64,000 bases of DNA from Streptomyces roseoverticillatus (GCF_000719265.1 NZ_JOFL01000004.1:124001-188000); one strand, 5' to 3'. Positions 16,504-27,715 are shown, counted from the stretch's first letter. Notes: generated by a model not told the origin, from the letters alone. Translations and numbers: made by a program.

Positions 16504-16873
16504 GGGGGAGTCCTTTGTTCCGGGAACGGTGGGATGACTACGGAATGACTGTCGGAAAAGATACGCGGAGCCTCGCCGGCGCCCGGCCCCCTTTCCGAGA
16601 GACGAGCGGTCCCCTGGGGCGGTTCGGCTGGAATCTGTCGTTCTTCTCTCAGAGCCCCGGCGTTCAGCCCGTCTTCTTCCGGTCCGCGCGGCCGTTGGTC
16701 TTGAAGCAGGCGTCGCCGGGGGCCCGCGGCCCGCGCCCCGGGCTTCCGCGGCGTCCCGCACATCCCGGCGCCCCGCGAATCGTTGGTCGAATCGGTGGCC
16801 CGGGCCACCCGGACTCCCTACCATCGATCAACGCAGGTCGATCACCGTCGCACGACCGCCGCCGGGAGGCTTC
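16504..16873. promoter_or_regulatory. Divergent intergenic region
   Basis: This 370-bp region lies between the DUF2079 gene (leftward) and the SurA-like lipoprotein gene (rightward). No gene is seen. A TACCAT at 16818-16823 is a plausible -10 element for the lipoprotein gene, about 50 bp before its ATG. The middle is GC-rich with short hairpins (for example CCGCGGCCCGCG) and no clear operator. Confidence 0.3.
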
Positions 16874-17500
16874 ATGATCCGCCGAAGGACCGCGCTCTCC
16901 GTCACCGCCGCCGCGCTGCTCGCGGCCCCGCTCCTCACCGCCTGCGGGCAGACCGCCCATCCGGGGGCCGCGGCCGTCGTGGGCGACGACCGGATCACCG
17001 TCTCCCAGCTGCAGCAGCAGGTCGCGGACGTCCGCGACGCGCAGCGCTCCTCCCCGCAGGGGGAGCAGCTCACGGCGAACAGTGCCCGCCTCGGCCAGGA
17101 CACCCTGGTCCGCCTCATCCAGTACCGGATCGTGGAACAGGCCGGCAAGGACAACGGCGTCGAGGTCACGCGGCGCGAGCTGCAGCGCCAGCGGGCCGAC
17201 GTCGAGGCGGCCAACGGAGGGGCCGCCGCGGTGCGCGCCCGGTTCCTCGCCCTCGGCATCGCGCCCGACCAGATCGACCGGGCCCTCTCCGTGGACCTCG
17301 TCCGCGCCAAGCTGGACGGCAAGTTCGGCACCGCCCGCACGAACGAGATCCTGATGCACACCTCCGACTCCCTTCACGTCGACGTGAACCCGCGCTACGG
17401 CGTGTGGGACGGCAAGCGCGGCACCGCCCAGACCGCGCTGGAGCCGTGGCTGCGGTCCGCGGCGGCCGCGGCGGCCGCGGCGGCCGATCGCCCGGCTTGA
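16874..17500 (+). CDS. SurA N-terminal domain-like lipoprotein
   Basis: The product is 208 residues, starting at ATG 16874 behind GGGAGG. A lipoprotein signal with lipobox LLTAC (Cys near residue 24) indicates membrane anchoring outside the cell. A SurA_N/chaperone-type region follows (AAVVGDDRITVSQLQQQVAD, DTLVRLIQYRIVEQAGKDNG, EVTRRELQRQ). There is no recognisable parvulin PPIase domain. A poly-Ala tail (nine Ala) and RPA end the protein. The likely role is folding or holding exported proteins (inference from family). The stop codon lies in the first of four tandem 18-bp repeats, which is unusual. Confidence 0.88.
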   Translation: MIRRRTALSVTAAALLAAPLLTACGQTAHPGAAAVVGDDRITVSQLQQQVADVRDAQRSSPQGEQLTANSARLGQDTLVRLIQYRIVEQAGKDNGVEVTRRELQRQRADVEAANGGAAAVRARFLALGIAPDQIDRALSVDLVRAKLDGKFGTARTNEILMHTSDSLHVDVNPRYGVWDGKRGTAQTALEPWLRSAAAAAAAAADRPA

Positions 17501-17560
17501 GCAGCCCGCCCGGCTTGAGCGGTGCGCTCGGCTTAAGCAGCGCGCCCGGCATAAGAGGTG
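17489..17560. repeat. Four tandem 18-bp repeats spanning a stop codon
   Basis: The units are 17489-17506, 17507-17524, 17525-17542 and 17543-17560, all variants of CGCCCGGCTTGAGCAGCC. Because 18 is divisible by three, each unit carries a stop codon (TGA, TGA, TAA, TAA) in the frame of the lipoprotein gene; the first is its actual stop. The array fills much of the gap to mazG. Confidence 0.85.
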
Positions 17561-17621
17561 CCCGCCGTGGGCTCTGCGCCCGGCACAGCCCTCCGTGGCC
17601 CGGTCGCCTAGGCTCGGCGGT

Positions 17622-18593
17622 GTGAACGACTCCGCCGACTCCGCACCTGGCCGCATCGTCCTGCTCACCACCAGCCACCGGGTCGCCCCGGGGCTGCTGT
17701 CCTGGCCCGCGTGGCAGGCGCTCCGCGCCGCCGACCGCGTGCTGTGCGCCGACGCCGGCCACCCGCAGCTGCCGTATCTGCGGGAGGCCGGCATCGAGGT
17801 CGAGCACGGCTCGGCCACGGCCCGCGAGCTCGTCGACTTCTGCGCGAGCGGACGGCGCAGCGCCGTCGTCATCACCTCCGCCGAGGGCGAGTCCACCCTC
17901 ACGGACGGGCTCGCCCGCCTCGCCGGCTCCGGCCGCGAGACGATGCCGGCGCTGGAGCTGCTGCCCGGTTCGTACGACCTGCCCGGCGCGCGGCTGCTGG
18001 ACCTGGTGCAGGTCATGGACAGGATCCGGGTCGCCTGCCCGTGGAGCGGGATCCGTACGCACGAGGACCTCGCGAAGTACGCGCTGGAGGAGACGTACGA
18101 GCTTCTCGAGGCGATCGAGACGGGGGACCGGGAGGCGCTGCGGGAGGAGCTGGGCGACGTCCTGCTGCAGGTCGTCTTCCACGCGCGGATCGCGCAGGAC
18201 GACCCCGGCGAGGCGTTCACCGTCGACGACGTCGCCGGCGTGATCGTCGACAAGCTCATCCACCGGCACCCGCACGTCTTCGGCGAGGAGTCCGCGGAGA
18301 CCCCGGAGGACGTGCGGGCCCACTGGATGCGGACGAAGGCGGAGGAGAAGGGGCGCGAGTCGGTGACCGAGGGCGTCCCGCTCGGCCAGCCGGCGCTCGC
18401 CCTCACGGCGAAGCTGGCCTCCCGGGTGCGGTCGCAGGGCCTCGACGTCGCCGTCCCCGCGGGCGACGGCATCGGCTACGAACTGCTCGCCCTGGCCGTA
18501 CGGGCGGAGGCGTCGGGCGTGGAACCGGAGACGGCGCTGCGGGCGGCGGCGCGCACGTACCGCGACGCGATTCGCTCCGCGGAAGGCTTTTAG
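17622..18593 (+). CDS. mazG: Nucleoside triphosphate pyrophosphohydrolase MazG
   Basis: The product is 323 residues, starting at GTG 17622. A TAGGCT at 17610-17615 just upstream and the absence of a clear RBS suggest a leaderless transcript. The N-terminal region (about 1-120) resembles the reduced methylase-like domain seen in actinobacterial MazG (RIVLLTTSHRVAPGLLSWPA). The MazG domain follows with CPWSGIRTHEDLAKYALEET, EELGDVLLQVVFHARIAQ and KLIHRHPHVFGEE. The EExxE/ExxD metal-binding helices are intact. It hydrolyses NTPs to NMP and pyrophosphate, acting in nucleotide-pool cleaning and possibly in (p)ppGpp-related control in some bacteria. Confidence 0.94.
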   Translation: MNDSADSAPGRIVLLTTSHRVAPGLLSWPAWQALRAADRVLCADAGHPQLPYLREAGIEVEHGSATARELVDFCASGRRSAVVITSAEGESTLTDGLARLAGSGRETMPALELLPGSYDLPGARLLDLVQVMDRIRVACPWSGIRTHEDLAKYALEETYELLEAIETGDREALREELGDVLLQVVFHARIAQDDPGEAFTVDDVAGVIVDKLIHRHPHVFGEESAETPEDVRAHWMRTKAEEKGRESVTEGVPLGQPALALTAKLASRVRSQGLDVAVPAGDGIGYELLALAVRAEASGVEPETALRAAARTYRDAIRSAEGF

Positions 18594-18596
18594 GGG

Positions 18597-18690
18597 GTAC
18601 GTACGGCTACGGCGGGTTCGGCACCGCCGGGTTCCGCCGCGGTGGCTGGTCGCCGTCGCGGCGGGATTTCCTGCCTGGCGGCAAGAAGCG
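18597..18690. repeat. Inverted-repeat element, short copy (copy B)
   Basis: The sequence TCCGCCGCGGTGGCTGGTCGCCGTCGCGGCGGGA, preceded by GGGTTCGGCACCGCCGGG, matches the right half of the elements at 541-850 and 39541-39850. It lies between the convergent mazG and lipoprotein genes. Confidence 0.65.
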
Positions 18691-18730
18691 CGGGGCGCCC
18701 GGCGATCCCCTGAGCGCCCCCGCGCCGCCC

Positions 18731-19492
18731 TCAGGCCGTCTTCGCCGCCGCCGCGGTCAGCTTTTCCGCCGCCTTGGTCAGGGCCTTGGCGAACGCGGCC
18801 TTGCCGCGGTCGCCGTGGTCGGAGTAGTTGTTCAGGACCGTCGTGATCGCGCCGTGGCTGCGGACCGTGCCGAGGTCGAAGTCCATCTGCATGTCGCCGA
18901 CGACGATGTTGACGGCGTACGAGACCGACTCGTCGCCGTACTTCTGCTGCTCCCCGGCGGGCTTCTTCACCTTCACCGTGGCCTTCTTGCCGTTCTGCTT
19001 GGCATCGAAGGCCGCGCACTTCTCGACCGCCGTCCGCAGCCCGGCCATGGCCTTCTCGGCCACCGCGCGCTCGTAGCCGCTGACGTCCTGGGCGACGGTC
19101 GTCTGGTCGCCCTTCTTGGTGAAGACCACCTGGGCGTTCGCCTTGTGGTCCTCCTCCAGCCGGCCCGTGTTGAGGACGGCCGTGATCGGCGCGCACTCGG
19201 GTCTGGAGCCGTTGACCAGCTCGTCCTCCCCGCCCTGCGACTTGTCCAGGCCCGTGTTCGGCTCCAGCTTCCAGCCGGCCGGCAGGTCCGTCAGGGCGAC
19301 GAGCGCCTGCTGGGCCTGGTCGGCGGTGATGGCGGCGGGGACGGAGGGCGCGCCCTTGTCCTTCTTGCTGCCGGAGTCCGACGCCTTGCCCGGACCGGAG
19401 GCGGAATCAGAGCCGCCGTCGCAGGCGGCGAGCAGCAGCGACGAGGCGGCGACCAGGGCCGCGAGGGCGACCCGGCGGGGGCGAACGTCCAC
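18731..19492 (-). CDS. Putative lipoprotein of unknown function
   Basis: The product is 253 residues, starting at GTG 19492 behind AAAGGA; a longer form from 19567 is unlikely. The signal peptide ends in lipobox LLLAAC (Cys near residue 20), followed by a Ser/Gly/Lys-rich linker. A globular domain of about 190 residues contains AQQALVALTDLPAGWKLEP, a Cys in RPECAPI and another in VEKCAAFDAK that could form a disulphide, and DMQMDFDLGTVRSHGAITTV near the end. The arrangement resembles PknH-sensor/LpqN-type extracytoplasmic domains of actinobacteria, but I cannot assign it firmly. It is exported and membrane-anchored. Confidence 0.85.
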   Translation of the reverse strand: MDVRPRRVALAALVAASSLLLAACDGGSDSASGPGKASDSGSKKDKGAPSVPAAITADQAQQALVALTDLPAGWKLEPNTGLDKSQGGEDELVNGSRPECAPITAVLNTGRLEEDHKANAQVVFTKKGDQTTVAQDVSGYERAVAEKAMAGLRTAVEKCAAFDAKQNGKKATVKVKKPAGEQQKYGDESVSYAVNIVVGDMQMDFDLGTVRSHGAITTVLNNYSDHGDRGKAAFAKALTKAAEKLTAAAAKTA

Positions 19493-19650
19493 AGGGGGTT
19501 CCTTTGCACAGAGGTACAGAGATAAGAGAACGATCAAAAAGACCAAAATTCGAACGCAAGTATGCACATGCCGGAGTCGCCCTCCCGCTCGGGCACCCGT
19601 TCGGCCTACGGACCGTCTTGTCCGGGCGGCGGGCGGGTACCCGGAATGTC

Positions 19651-20094
19651 ATGCGCACCCAGTACGTACACCTCGCCGACCTCGCCGCCCCGCACTGGGC
19701 CGGCGGGATCATCCAGTTCGTCGTCGGCCTCTTCGTCGTCGCCCTGCTGATCATGGCCGTGGTCAAGGGCTTCCGGAAGCGCGACGAGGAACCGCCCCCG
19801 CCCTCCCAGCCCCAGCGCCGGCAGGGCGCCTGGCAGACCAGGCAGGAGCACGACACCGGGCCCACCTCGCCCGACCACGGGCCGGGGCACAACGACGACG
19901 AGGAGAACAAGGTCGGGTACGTCACCGAGCACCGCGAGGCGGACGAGCTGCACCCCGAGGCGAACGGCGAGCGCGTCCTGCCGCACGAGATCCACAACCC
20001 CGGCAGCCACCCCGAGGAGCTCTCCGAGGAGAGGAAGAAGTGGAACCCGGGCGGCAGCGGCGGCTTCGGCAGCGGCGGCCCCGGCCACCACTGA
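19651..20094 (+). CDS. DUF6479-like single-pass membrane protein
   Basis: The product is 147 residues, starting at ATG 19651; there is no strong RBS and an upstream ATG at 19504 is less likely. One membrane helix lies near residues 20-40 (GGIIQFVVGLFVVALLIMAV). It is followed by a long hydrophilic charged tail with GAWQTRQEH, HNDDEENKVGYVTEH, PHEIHNPGSHPEELSEE and a Gly/Ser-rich His end. The composition matches the small Streptomyces-restricted DUF6479 family. The function is unknown. The gene lies 33 bp upstream of the P450 gene, so co-transcription is possible. Confidence 0.8.
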   Translation: MRTQYVHLADLAAPHWAGGIIQFVVGLFVVALLIMAVVKGFRKRDEEPPPPSQPQRRQGAWQTRQEHDTGPTSPDHGPGHNDDEENKVGYVTEHREADELHPEANGERVLPHEIHNPGSHPEELSEERKKWNPGGSGGFGSGGPGHH

Positions 20095-20127
20095 GCCGGA
20101 CCGCCTCCCCCCTAGTAGCGTCAAGGG

Positions 20128-21504
20128 GTGCACGACGCGAACGACTCGAATACCCCGCCCGCCCCCTCCCTCTTCACCTGGGAGTTCGCCTCCGACCCCT
20201 ACCCCGCGTACGCCTGGCTGCGCGAGCACGCCCCCGTGCACCGCACCGCCCTGCCCAGCGGCGTGGAGGCCTGGCTGGTCACCCGGTACGCCGACGCCCG
20301 TCAGGCGCTCGCCGACCAGCGCCTGTCGAAGAACCCCGTGCACCACTCCGAGTCGGCCCACGGCAAGGGCAAGGTCGGCATCCCGGGCGAGCGCAGCGCC
20401 AACCTGATGACGCACCTGCTCAACATCGACCCCCCGGACCACACCCGGCTGCGCCGCCTCGTCTCCAAGGCGTTCACCCCGCGCCGCGTCGCCGAGTTCG
20501 CGCCCCGGGTGCAGGAGCTGACCGACCGGCTCATCGACGGGTTCGCAAGTAAAGGGGAGGCGGACCTCATTCACGAGTTCGCGTTCCCGCTCCCCATCTA
20601 CGCCATCTGCGACATGCTCGGCGTCCCGCCCGAGGACCAGGACGACTTCCGGGACTGGGCCGGGATGATGATCCGCCACGGCGGCGGCCCCCGCGGCGGA
20701 GTGGCCCGTTCCGTGAAGAAGATGCGGACGTATCTCGCGGAACTGATCCACCGGAAGCGGGGGGCCCTGCAAGACATAGGGGATGAAGACCTGATCTCGG
20801 GACTCATCAGGGCAAGCGACCACGGCGAGCACCTCACCGAGAACGAGGCCGCGGCGATGGCCTTCATCCTGCTCTTCGCCGGTTTTGAAACAACTGTGAA
20901 CCTGATCGGTAACGGAACCCACGCGCTCCTGCGCCATCCCGAGCAGCGCGAGCGCCTCCAGCGGGCGCTCGCCGAGGGTGACGAGACCCTGCTCGCCACC
21001 GGCGTCGAGGAACTGCTGCGATACGACGGCCCGGTGGAGCTCGCGACCTGGCGGTTCGCCACACAGGACCTGACGATCGGCGGGCAGCGCATCGCCGAGG
21101 GCGACCCCGTCCTCGTCGTCCTCGCGGCCGCGGACCGCGACCCCGAGCGGTTCGCCGACCCCGACACCCTCGACCTCTCCCGGCGCGACAACCAGCACCT
21201 CGGATACGGGCACGGCATCCACTACTGCCTCGGCGCGCCGCTCGCGCGGCTGGAGGGCCGGACGGCCCTCGCGACGCTCCTGCGGCGCCTTCCCGACCTG
21301 CGGCTGAACGCCGAGCCGGAGGACCTGCGATGGCGCGGCGGGCTCATCATGCGCGGCCTGCGCACCCTCCCCGTGGCCTTCACGCCCGAGGGTCGTCCCG
21401 AGGGTCGTCCCGAGGGCGGGGACCAGGGCGGAGCCCCGGGCATTCCGGGCACAAGCCCCGACCCGCACCACGCCGCAAACCACCCGAAATCCGGGCCCGC
21501 CTGA
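20128..21504 (+). CDS. Cytochrome P450, CYP107 family (CYP107U-like)
   Basis: The product is 458 residues, starting at GTG 20128. The I-helix is LLFAGFETTVNLIGNG, the K-helix ExxR is EELLR, and the heme-binding loop is GYGHGIHYCLGAPLAR with Cys near residue 367. The usual first Phe of the loop is Tyr here. The body ends at about 425, and the C-terminal 30 residues are a low-complexity tail that begins with EGRPEGRPEGG from a 12-bp tandem DNA repeat. Position next to two rpf genes matches, from memory, CYP107U1 of S. coelicolor, which has been linked to sporulation; the natural substrate is unknown. No ferredoxin gene is adjacent. Confidence 0.93.
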   Translation: MHDANDSNTPPAPSLFTWEFASDPYPAYAWLREHAPVHRTALPSGVEAWLVTRYADARQALADQRLSKNPVHHSESAHGKGKVGIPGERSANLMTHLLNIDPPDHTRLRRLVSKAFTPRRVAEFAPRVQELTDRLIDGFASKGEADLIHEFAFPLPIYAICDMLGVPPEDQDDFRDWAGMMIRHGGGPRGGVARSVKKMRTYLAELIHRKRGALQDIGDEDLISGLIRASDHGEHLTENEAAAMAFILLFAGFETTVNLIGNGTHALLRHPEQRERLQRALAEGDETLLATGVEELLRYDGPVELATWRFATQDLTIGGQRIAEGDPVLVVLAAADRDPERFADPDTLDLSRRDNQHLGYGHGIHYCLGAPLARLEGRTALATLLRRLPDLRLNAEPEDLRWRGGLIMRGLRTLPVAFTPEGRPEGRPEGGDQGGAPGIPGTSPDPHHAANHPKSGPA

Positions 21505-21632
21505 CCTCTCGTCACCCGGCGTGACCTCGGCGTGACCTCCGCTACACCGGCTTGTGACTGCGGTGGGGCGTCGCTATGTTCAACCACCATTCCGAAAAGA
21601 CCGTTGCGACGCCACACGAGAGGCAACCGCCC

Positions 21633-22763
21633 ATGAGACCCGGAACCGGCCGACATCGCCGCCCCCGTCAGATACCCGCCATCGTGGTCGCCGCAGGGGT
21701 GACCGCCTCCGGAATCGCCATGCCGCTGCTCGCGGCCACCGGCGCGTCCGCCGCCGACGCCGGCACCTGGGACCGCGTGGCCCAGTGCGAGAGCGGAGGC
21801 CTGTGGAGTGCGAACTCCGGCAACGGGACCTACGGGGGACTGCAGCTGACCCAGGACCTCTGGGAGCGTTACGGCGGCCGGGAGTACGCCCCCCGGCCGG
21901 ACCTCGCCAGCCGTGCGCAGCAGATCGCCGTCGCCGATCAGATCCTCGAAAGCCGTGGCCACAGCACCTGGTCGAGCTGCGCCGCGAGCGCGGGCCTCAC
22001 CTCGGGCGGAGCCAAGGCCGACGTCAACCCGGGCGGCACGCACGCCCCCGCGAGCGACTCGACGCCATCACGCGCCCCGGAGCGCACCACTTCGCACTCC
22101 ACGCCGTCGGAGCCGGACAAGTCCGCCGAGCCGGAGAAGCCGTCCACGTCCCCCTCGCAGTCCGGGAAGCCGTCGACGGAGCCTTCCGCTCAGCCGTCGT
22201 CCGGCAAGCCCTCGCCGGACCGGCCGTCCGGCACTCCCTCCGGCACCCCCTCGGGCAAGCCCTCCGGCAGCCCGTCCCCCGACGCCTCGACGCCCAAGCC
22301 GGGAGACACGCAGCCGGGCGACGGCAAGCCCGGTGACGGCAAGGACGGTGACGGCAAGTCCGGCGAGCCCGGTGAAGGCCGGCACCGCAAGCCCTCGTCG
22401 TCCCCCACGGACGACCCGACCTCGATCCCCACGTCCCCCGCGACGCCGTCCCAGGGCACCCAGGACGGTTCCGGTTCCGCGGCGGGGCAGGCGTCCGACG
22501 GCGTCGAAGGCAGTACGGGCAAGCACCGTGCCGACCCGTCACGTTCGGACGACACTCGTTCATCGCGCGGCGGCAGCGAAGGCCGTACCGGCAGTCCCAC
22601 GGCCACCGACTACACCGTGCGCCCCGGTGACAACCTGTCAGTCATTGCCGAACAGCATGCGGTCAACGGTGGTTGGCAGTCTCTCTACCACCGCAATGAG
22701 AAAGCGGTCGGAACCGATCCCGACCTGATCCGTCCTGGTCAGAAGCTCGAGGTCGGTAAATAG
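21633..22763 (+). CDS. rpfC: Secreted resuscitation-promoting factor with LysM domain
   Basis: The product is 376 residues. I chose ATG 21633 (GAGAGG upstream) over 21576. The signal peptide ends near AAATGASA. The Rpf transglycosylase domain at about 43-120 has QCESGG (catalytic Glu53), SGNGTYGGLQLTQDLWERYGG and a Cys pair (C52 and the later WSSCAASAG). A linker of about 190 residues, very rich in Ser/Pro/Lys/Gly, follows. A C-terminal LysM (YTVRPGDNLSVIAEQHAVNG, LIRPGQKLEV) binds peptidoglycan. The family cleaves glycan strands during spore germination and outgrowth. The symbol is by synteny with S. coelicolor SCO3098, recalled from memory. Confidence 0.9.
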   Translation: MRPGTGRHRRPRQIPAIVVAAGVTASGIAMPLLAATGASAADAGTWDRVAQCESGGLWSANSGNGTYGGLQLTQDLWERYGGREYAPRPDLASRAQQIAVADQILESRGHSTWSSCAASAGLTSGGAKADVNPGGTHAPASDSTPSRAPERTTSHSTPSEPDKSAEPEKPSTSPSQSGKPSTEPSAQPSSGKPSPDRPSGTPSGTPSGKPSGSPSPDASTPKPGDTQPGDGKPGDGKDGDGKSGEPGEGRHRKPSSSPTDDPTSIPTSPATPSQGTQDGSGSAAGQASDGVEGSTGKHRADPSRSDDTRSSRGGSEGRTGSPTATDYTVRPGDNLSVIAEQHAVNGGWQSLYHRNEKAVGTDPDLIRPGQKLEVGK

Positions 22764-22817
22764 ACCGGCAGTTCGCGGCGAATGTCCGTTCCAGTCGAAA
22801 GTGAGACATGGGTCTCT

Positions 22818-22856
22818 TTGCCAGTTGGCGGAATGTCACCTTCCCCAACTTGGCAA
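22818..22856. repeat. Imperfect inverted repeat in the rpf intergenic region
   Basis: TTGCCAGTTGG (22818-22828) and CCAACTTGGCAA (22845-22856) pair except for one extra T. There is no T-tract, so it is either a weak terminator for the upstream rpf gene or an operator near the promoter of the riboswitch-controlled gene. Confidence 0.45.
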
Positions 22857-22989
22857 ACCCCCTCCTACCTGCGGAAATGCAGTGTTCCCCTGGGTAACCA
22901 CGGGCGACTGTGGCTGGAAAGAGGGGTTTGAACCCTTGCCTCGACTGTGTTTACCGTCGTGACCGCTCGCCACCGCGAGCACCACGGTC

Positions 22990-23966
<977 letters not shown>

Positions 23967-23976
23967 CCGAGCTGAC

Positions 23977-24018
23977 AGGGGCGGCCCACGCGAGTGGGCC
24001 GCCCCTCTTTGTCTTTTA
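23977..24018 (+). terminator. Strong intrinsic terminator
   Basis: A perfect 13-bp stem (AGGGGCGGCCCAC 23977-23989, GTGGGCCGCCCCT 23994-24006) with a GCGA tetraloop is followed by CTTTGTCTTTT. It ends the rpfA transcript. Confidence 0.95.
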
Positions 24019-24141
24019 CCGGAGAATTCCTCATGTGCGCGGCGCTCCCGGCATTTGAGCTGTTTTGTTGATTTTGCGGATTTTTCGGGTTTCCCGGCCC
24101 GGAAACACGGTCCAACGGCGAGGTGAGCCTCCGGCGCCCGT

Positions 24142-25511
<1,370 letters not shown>

Positions 25512-25625
25512 TGACACGGCCTCAGAACCGCAGCCTCACCACGTCCCCGGCCACGGTCCCGTACCGTGGCCGGGGACGTACGTTCGTAGCGGGGCTGCGG
25601 GCGACCAGGACCTCGGGGAGGCGAA

Positions 25626-26090
25626 GTGGCGGCGGACCGTTCCACCGCGACCAGGCTCAGGGCACTCGGCTCGGTGCTCGTCCAGGGCCCCACGGCCCGC
25701 GTCTACCGCGCCCGGGGCCCGCGCCGCAGCCGGCTGACGGGCCGCGCGGCGCTGCTGGCGCTCGTCGTGTGCTCGCTGGTCGTCGCCCTCGCCTACCCCA
25801 TGCGCCAGTGGGTCACCCAGCGCTCCGACATCGCCGACCAGCGCCGCCAGTCCGAGCGCGCCCGCGAGCAGGTGCAGCGGCTGGAGGACGAGAAGGCGCG
25901 GCTGGAGGACCCGGCGTACGTCGAGCAGCAGGCGCGCGAGCACCTGCACTACCTGCGCCCCGGGGAGACGGGCTACAGCGTGGTCGACGGCAGCGGCACC
26001 GCCCGGCGGCCCCGGGACCAGGGCGCCGCCGACCGCCCCTGGTACAGCAATCTGTGGGACGGTGTGGACGCCGCGGACACCCCGCGCTGA
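25626..26090 (+). CDS. divIC: Septum formation initiator, FtsB/DivIC family
   Basis: The product is 154 residues, starting at GTG 25626 with GGGAGGCGAA upstream. A basic cytosolic N-terminus of about 35 residues precedes one membrane helix (about 38-58, AALLALVVCSLVVALAYPM). A coiled coil follows at about 65-95 (RRQSERAREQVQRLEDEKAR), then the DivIC motif DPAYVEQQAREHLHYLRPGE. This is the divisome FtsB/DivIC architecture; the protein links FtsL and later septal proteins. The C-terminal tail is short and Asp-rich. It lies between enolase and DUF501, probably co-transcribed with the latter. Confidence 0.93.
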   Translation: MAADRSTATRLRALGSVLVQGPTARVYRARGPRRSRLTGRAALLALVVCSLVVALAYPMRQWVTQRSDIADQRRQSERAREQVQRLEDEKARLEDPAYVEQQAREHLHYLRPGETGYSVVDGSGTARRPRDQGAADRPWYSNLWDGVDAADTPR

Positions 26091-26171
26091 CGCCCCCGTA
26101 CCGCCCCTTCACGAACGCCGACAACGGCGAACCGGCCGACAACACCGAGCGAAGACGACACGAGCGAGCAC

Positions 26172-26714
26172 ATGGACACCCCTCCGCCCCAGACCGAGCC
26201 CACCGAGCCCACCGCCGCCGACATCGAGGCGTTCAAGGAGCAGCTGGGCCGCCCGCCGCGCGGGCTGCGCGCCATCGCCCACCGCTGCCCCTGCGGTCAG
26301 CCCGACGTGGTCGAGACCGCCCCCCGGCTGCCGGACGGCACGCCGTTCCCGACGACGTACTACCTGACGTGCCCGCGCGCCGCCTCCGCGATCGGCACGC
26401 TGGAGGGCTCGGGCCTGATGAAGGAGATGCAGGACCGGCTGGCGACCGATCCGGAGCTCGCCGCCGCCTACCGCGCCGCGCACGAGGACTACCTCCGCCG
26501 CCGCGACGCGATCGAGGTCCTGGAGGGCTTCCCGAGCGCGGGCGGCATGCCCGACCGCGTCAAGTGCCTGCACGTGCTGGTGGGTCACTCGCTGGTCGCG
26601 GGCCCGGGTGTGAACCCGTTCGGCGACGAGGCGCTGGCGTTGCTGCCGGAGTGGTGGGCCAAGGGCCCGTGCGTGACGGCGTGCGCCGCCCCGGACGGGG
26701 GCGACGAGAAGTGA
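26172..26714 (+). CDS. DUF501 family protein
   Basis: The product is 180 residues, starting at ATG 26172. It has the conserved DUF501 features: AFKEQLGRPPRGLRAIAHRC, PCGQPDVVETAPRLPDGTPF, PTTYYLTCPRAASAIGTLE, then a helical part and MPDRVKCLHVLVGHSLVAGP. The four spaced Cys (CPCG and CPR, C in VKCLH) may bind metal (inference). The function is unknown. The gene is conserved between divIC and ppx in actinobacteria. Its stop overlaps the ppx GTG as GTGA, so the two are translationally coupled. Confidence 0.9.
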   Translation: MDTPPPQTEPTEPTAADIEAFKEQLGRPPRGLRAIAHRCPCGQPDVVETAPRLPDGTPFPTTYYLTCPRAASAIGTLEGSGLMKEMQDRLATDPELAAAYRAAHEDYLRRRDAIEVLEGFPSAGGMPDRVKCLHVLVGHSLVAGPGVNPFGDEALALLPEWWAKGPCVTACAAPDGGDEK

Positions 26715-27652
26715 CCCGCGTCGCCGCCGTGGACTGCGGCACCAATTCCATCCGCCTGCTCGTCGCCGATCTCGACCCGGCGACCGGCGCGTTCACCGAG
26801 CTCGACCGCCGGATGACGATCGTCCGCCTGGGCCAGGGCGTGGACCGCACGGGCCGGCTGGCGGACGAGGCCCTGGAGCGGACGTTCGCGGCCTGCCGGG
26901 AGTTCGCGGAGGTCATCCGCGAGCTGAAGGCCGAGCGGGTGCGCTTCGTCGCCACCTCCGCCTCGCGCGACGCCGAGAACCGCGAGGACTTCGTGCGCGG
27001 CGTGGTGGACATCCTGGGCGTGGAGCCCGAGGTCATCAGCGGTGACCAGGAGGCCGAGTTCTCCTTCACCGGCGCCACCAAGGAGCTCTCCGGCCGGTCC
27101 GACCTGGCCAGGCCGTTCCTCGTCGTGGACATCGGCGGCGGCTCCACGGAGTTCGTCGTCGGCGAGGAGCACGTGCGGGCGGCGCGCAGCGTCGACGTCG
27201 GCTGCGTGCGCATGACGGAGCGCCACCTCGTCGCGGACGGCGCCGTCGTGGACCCGCCGACGCCGGAGCGCATCGCCGCGATACGCGAGGACGTCGAGGC
27301 CGCGCTGGACCTGGCCGAGGAGACCGTCCCGCTGGAGGAGGCCCGTACGCTCGTCGGCCTGGCCGGCTCGGTGACCACGGTCGCGGCCGTCGCGCTGGGC
27401 CTGACCGAGTACGACTGGACGCGTATCCACCACGCGCGGATCTCCCTGGAGCAGGTCCGGGAGATCACCGGCAAGCTGCTCGCCTCGACGCACGAGCAGC
27501 GTGCGGCGATCCCCGTGATCCACCCGGGCCGGGTCGACGTGATCTGCGCCGGTGCGCTCGTCCTGCAGGCGGTCATGGAGCGCGTGGGCGCCCATGAGGT
27601 CGTCGTGAGCGAACACGACATTCTGGATGGAATCGCCTGGTCCATCGCCTGA
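26711..27652 (+). CDS. ppx: Ppx/GppA family exopolyphosphatase
   Basis: The product is 313 residues, starting at GTG 26711 within the stop of DUF501. The ASKHA-fold motifs are present: VAAVDCGTNSIRLLVADLD at the N-terminus, FVATSASRDAENREDFV, the catalytic Glu region GDQEAEFSFTGAT, and VVDIGGGSTEFVVG. It lacks the C-terminal HD-type domain of long E. coli Ppx/GppA, matching the short actinobacterial Ppx1/Ppx2. It hydrolyses terminal phosphate from polyphosphate and may act on pppGpp; which substrate dominates cannot be told from sequence. Confidence 0.94.
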   Translation: MTRVAAVDCGTNSIRLLVADLDPATGAFTELDRRMTIVRLGQGVDRTGRLADEALERTFAACREFAEVIRELKAERVRFVATSASRDAENREDFVRGVVDILGVEPEVISGDQEAEFSFTGATKELSGRSDLARPFLVVDIGGGSTEFVVGEEHVRAARSVDVGCVRMTERHLVADGAVVDPPTPERIAAIREDVEAALDLAEETVPLEEARTLVGLAGSVTTVAAVALGLTEYDWTRIHHARISLEQVREITGKLLASTHEQRAAIPVIHPGRVDVICAGALVLQAVMERVGAHEVVVSEHDILDGIAWSIA

Positions 27653-27697
27653 GAAGGCGTCCCGCGACGGCCCCTCCGGGGGCCTCCGGGAGAAAGT

Positions 27698-27715
27698 TCG
27701 TGAAATCCTTCACAT
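27698..27715. promoter_or_regulatory. Rex-like operator (distal)
   Basis: TCGTGAA-ATCC-TTCACAT matches the Rex consensus TTGTGAA-N4-TTCACAA at 12 of 14 positions. It lies about 320 bp upstream of ndh, just after ppx, within an A-rich patch. Rex is the NADH/NAD-sensing repressor of actinobacterial respiratory genes. Confidence 0.65.
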
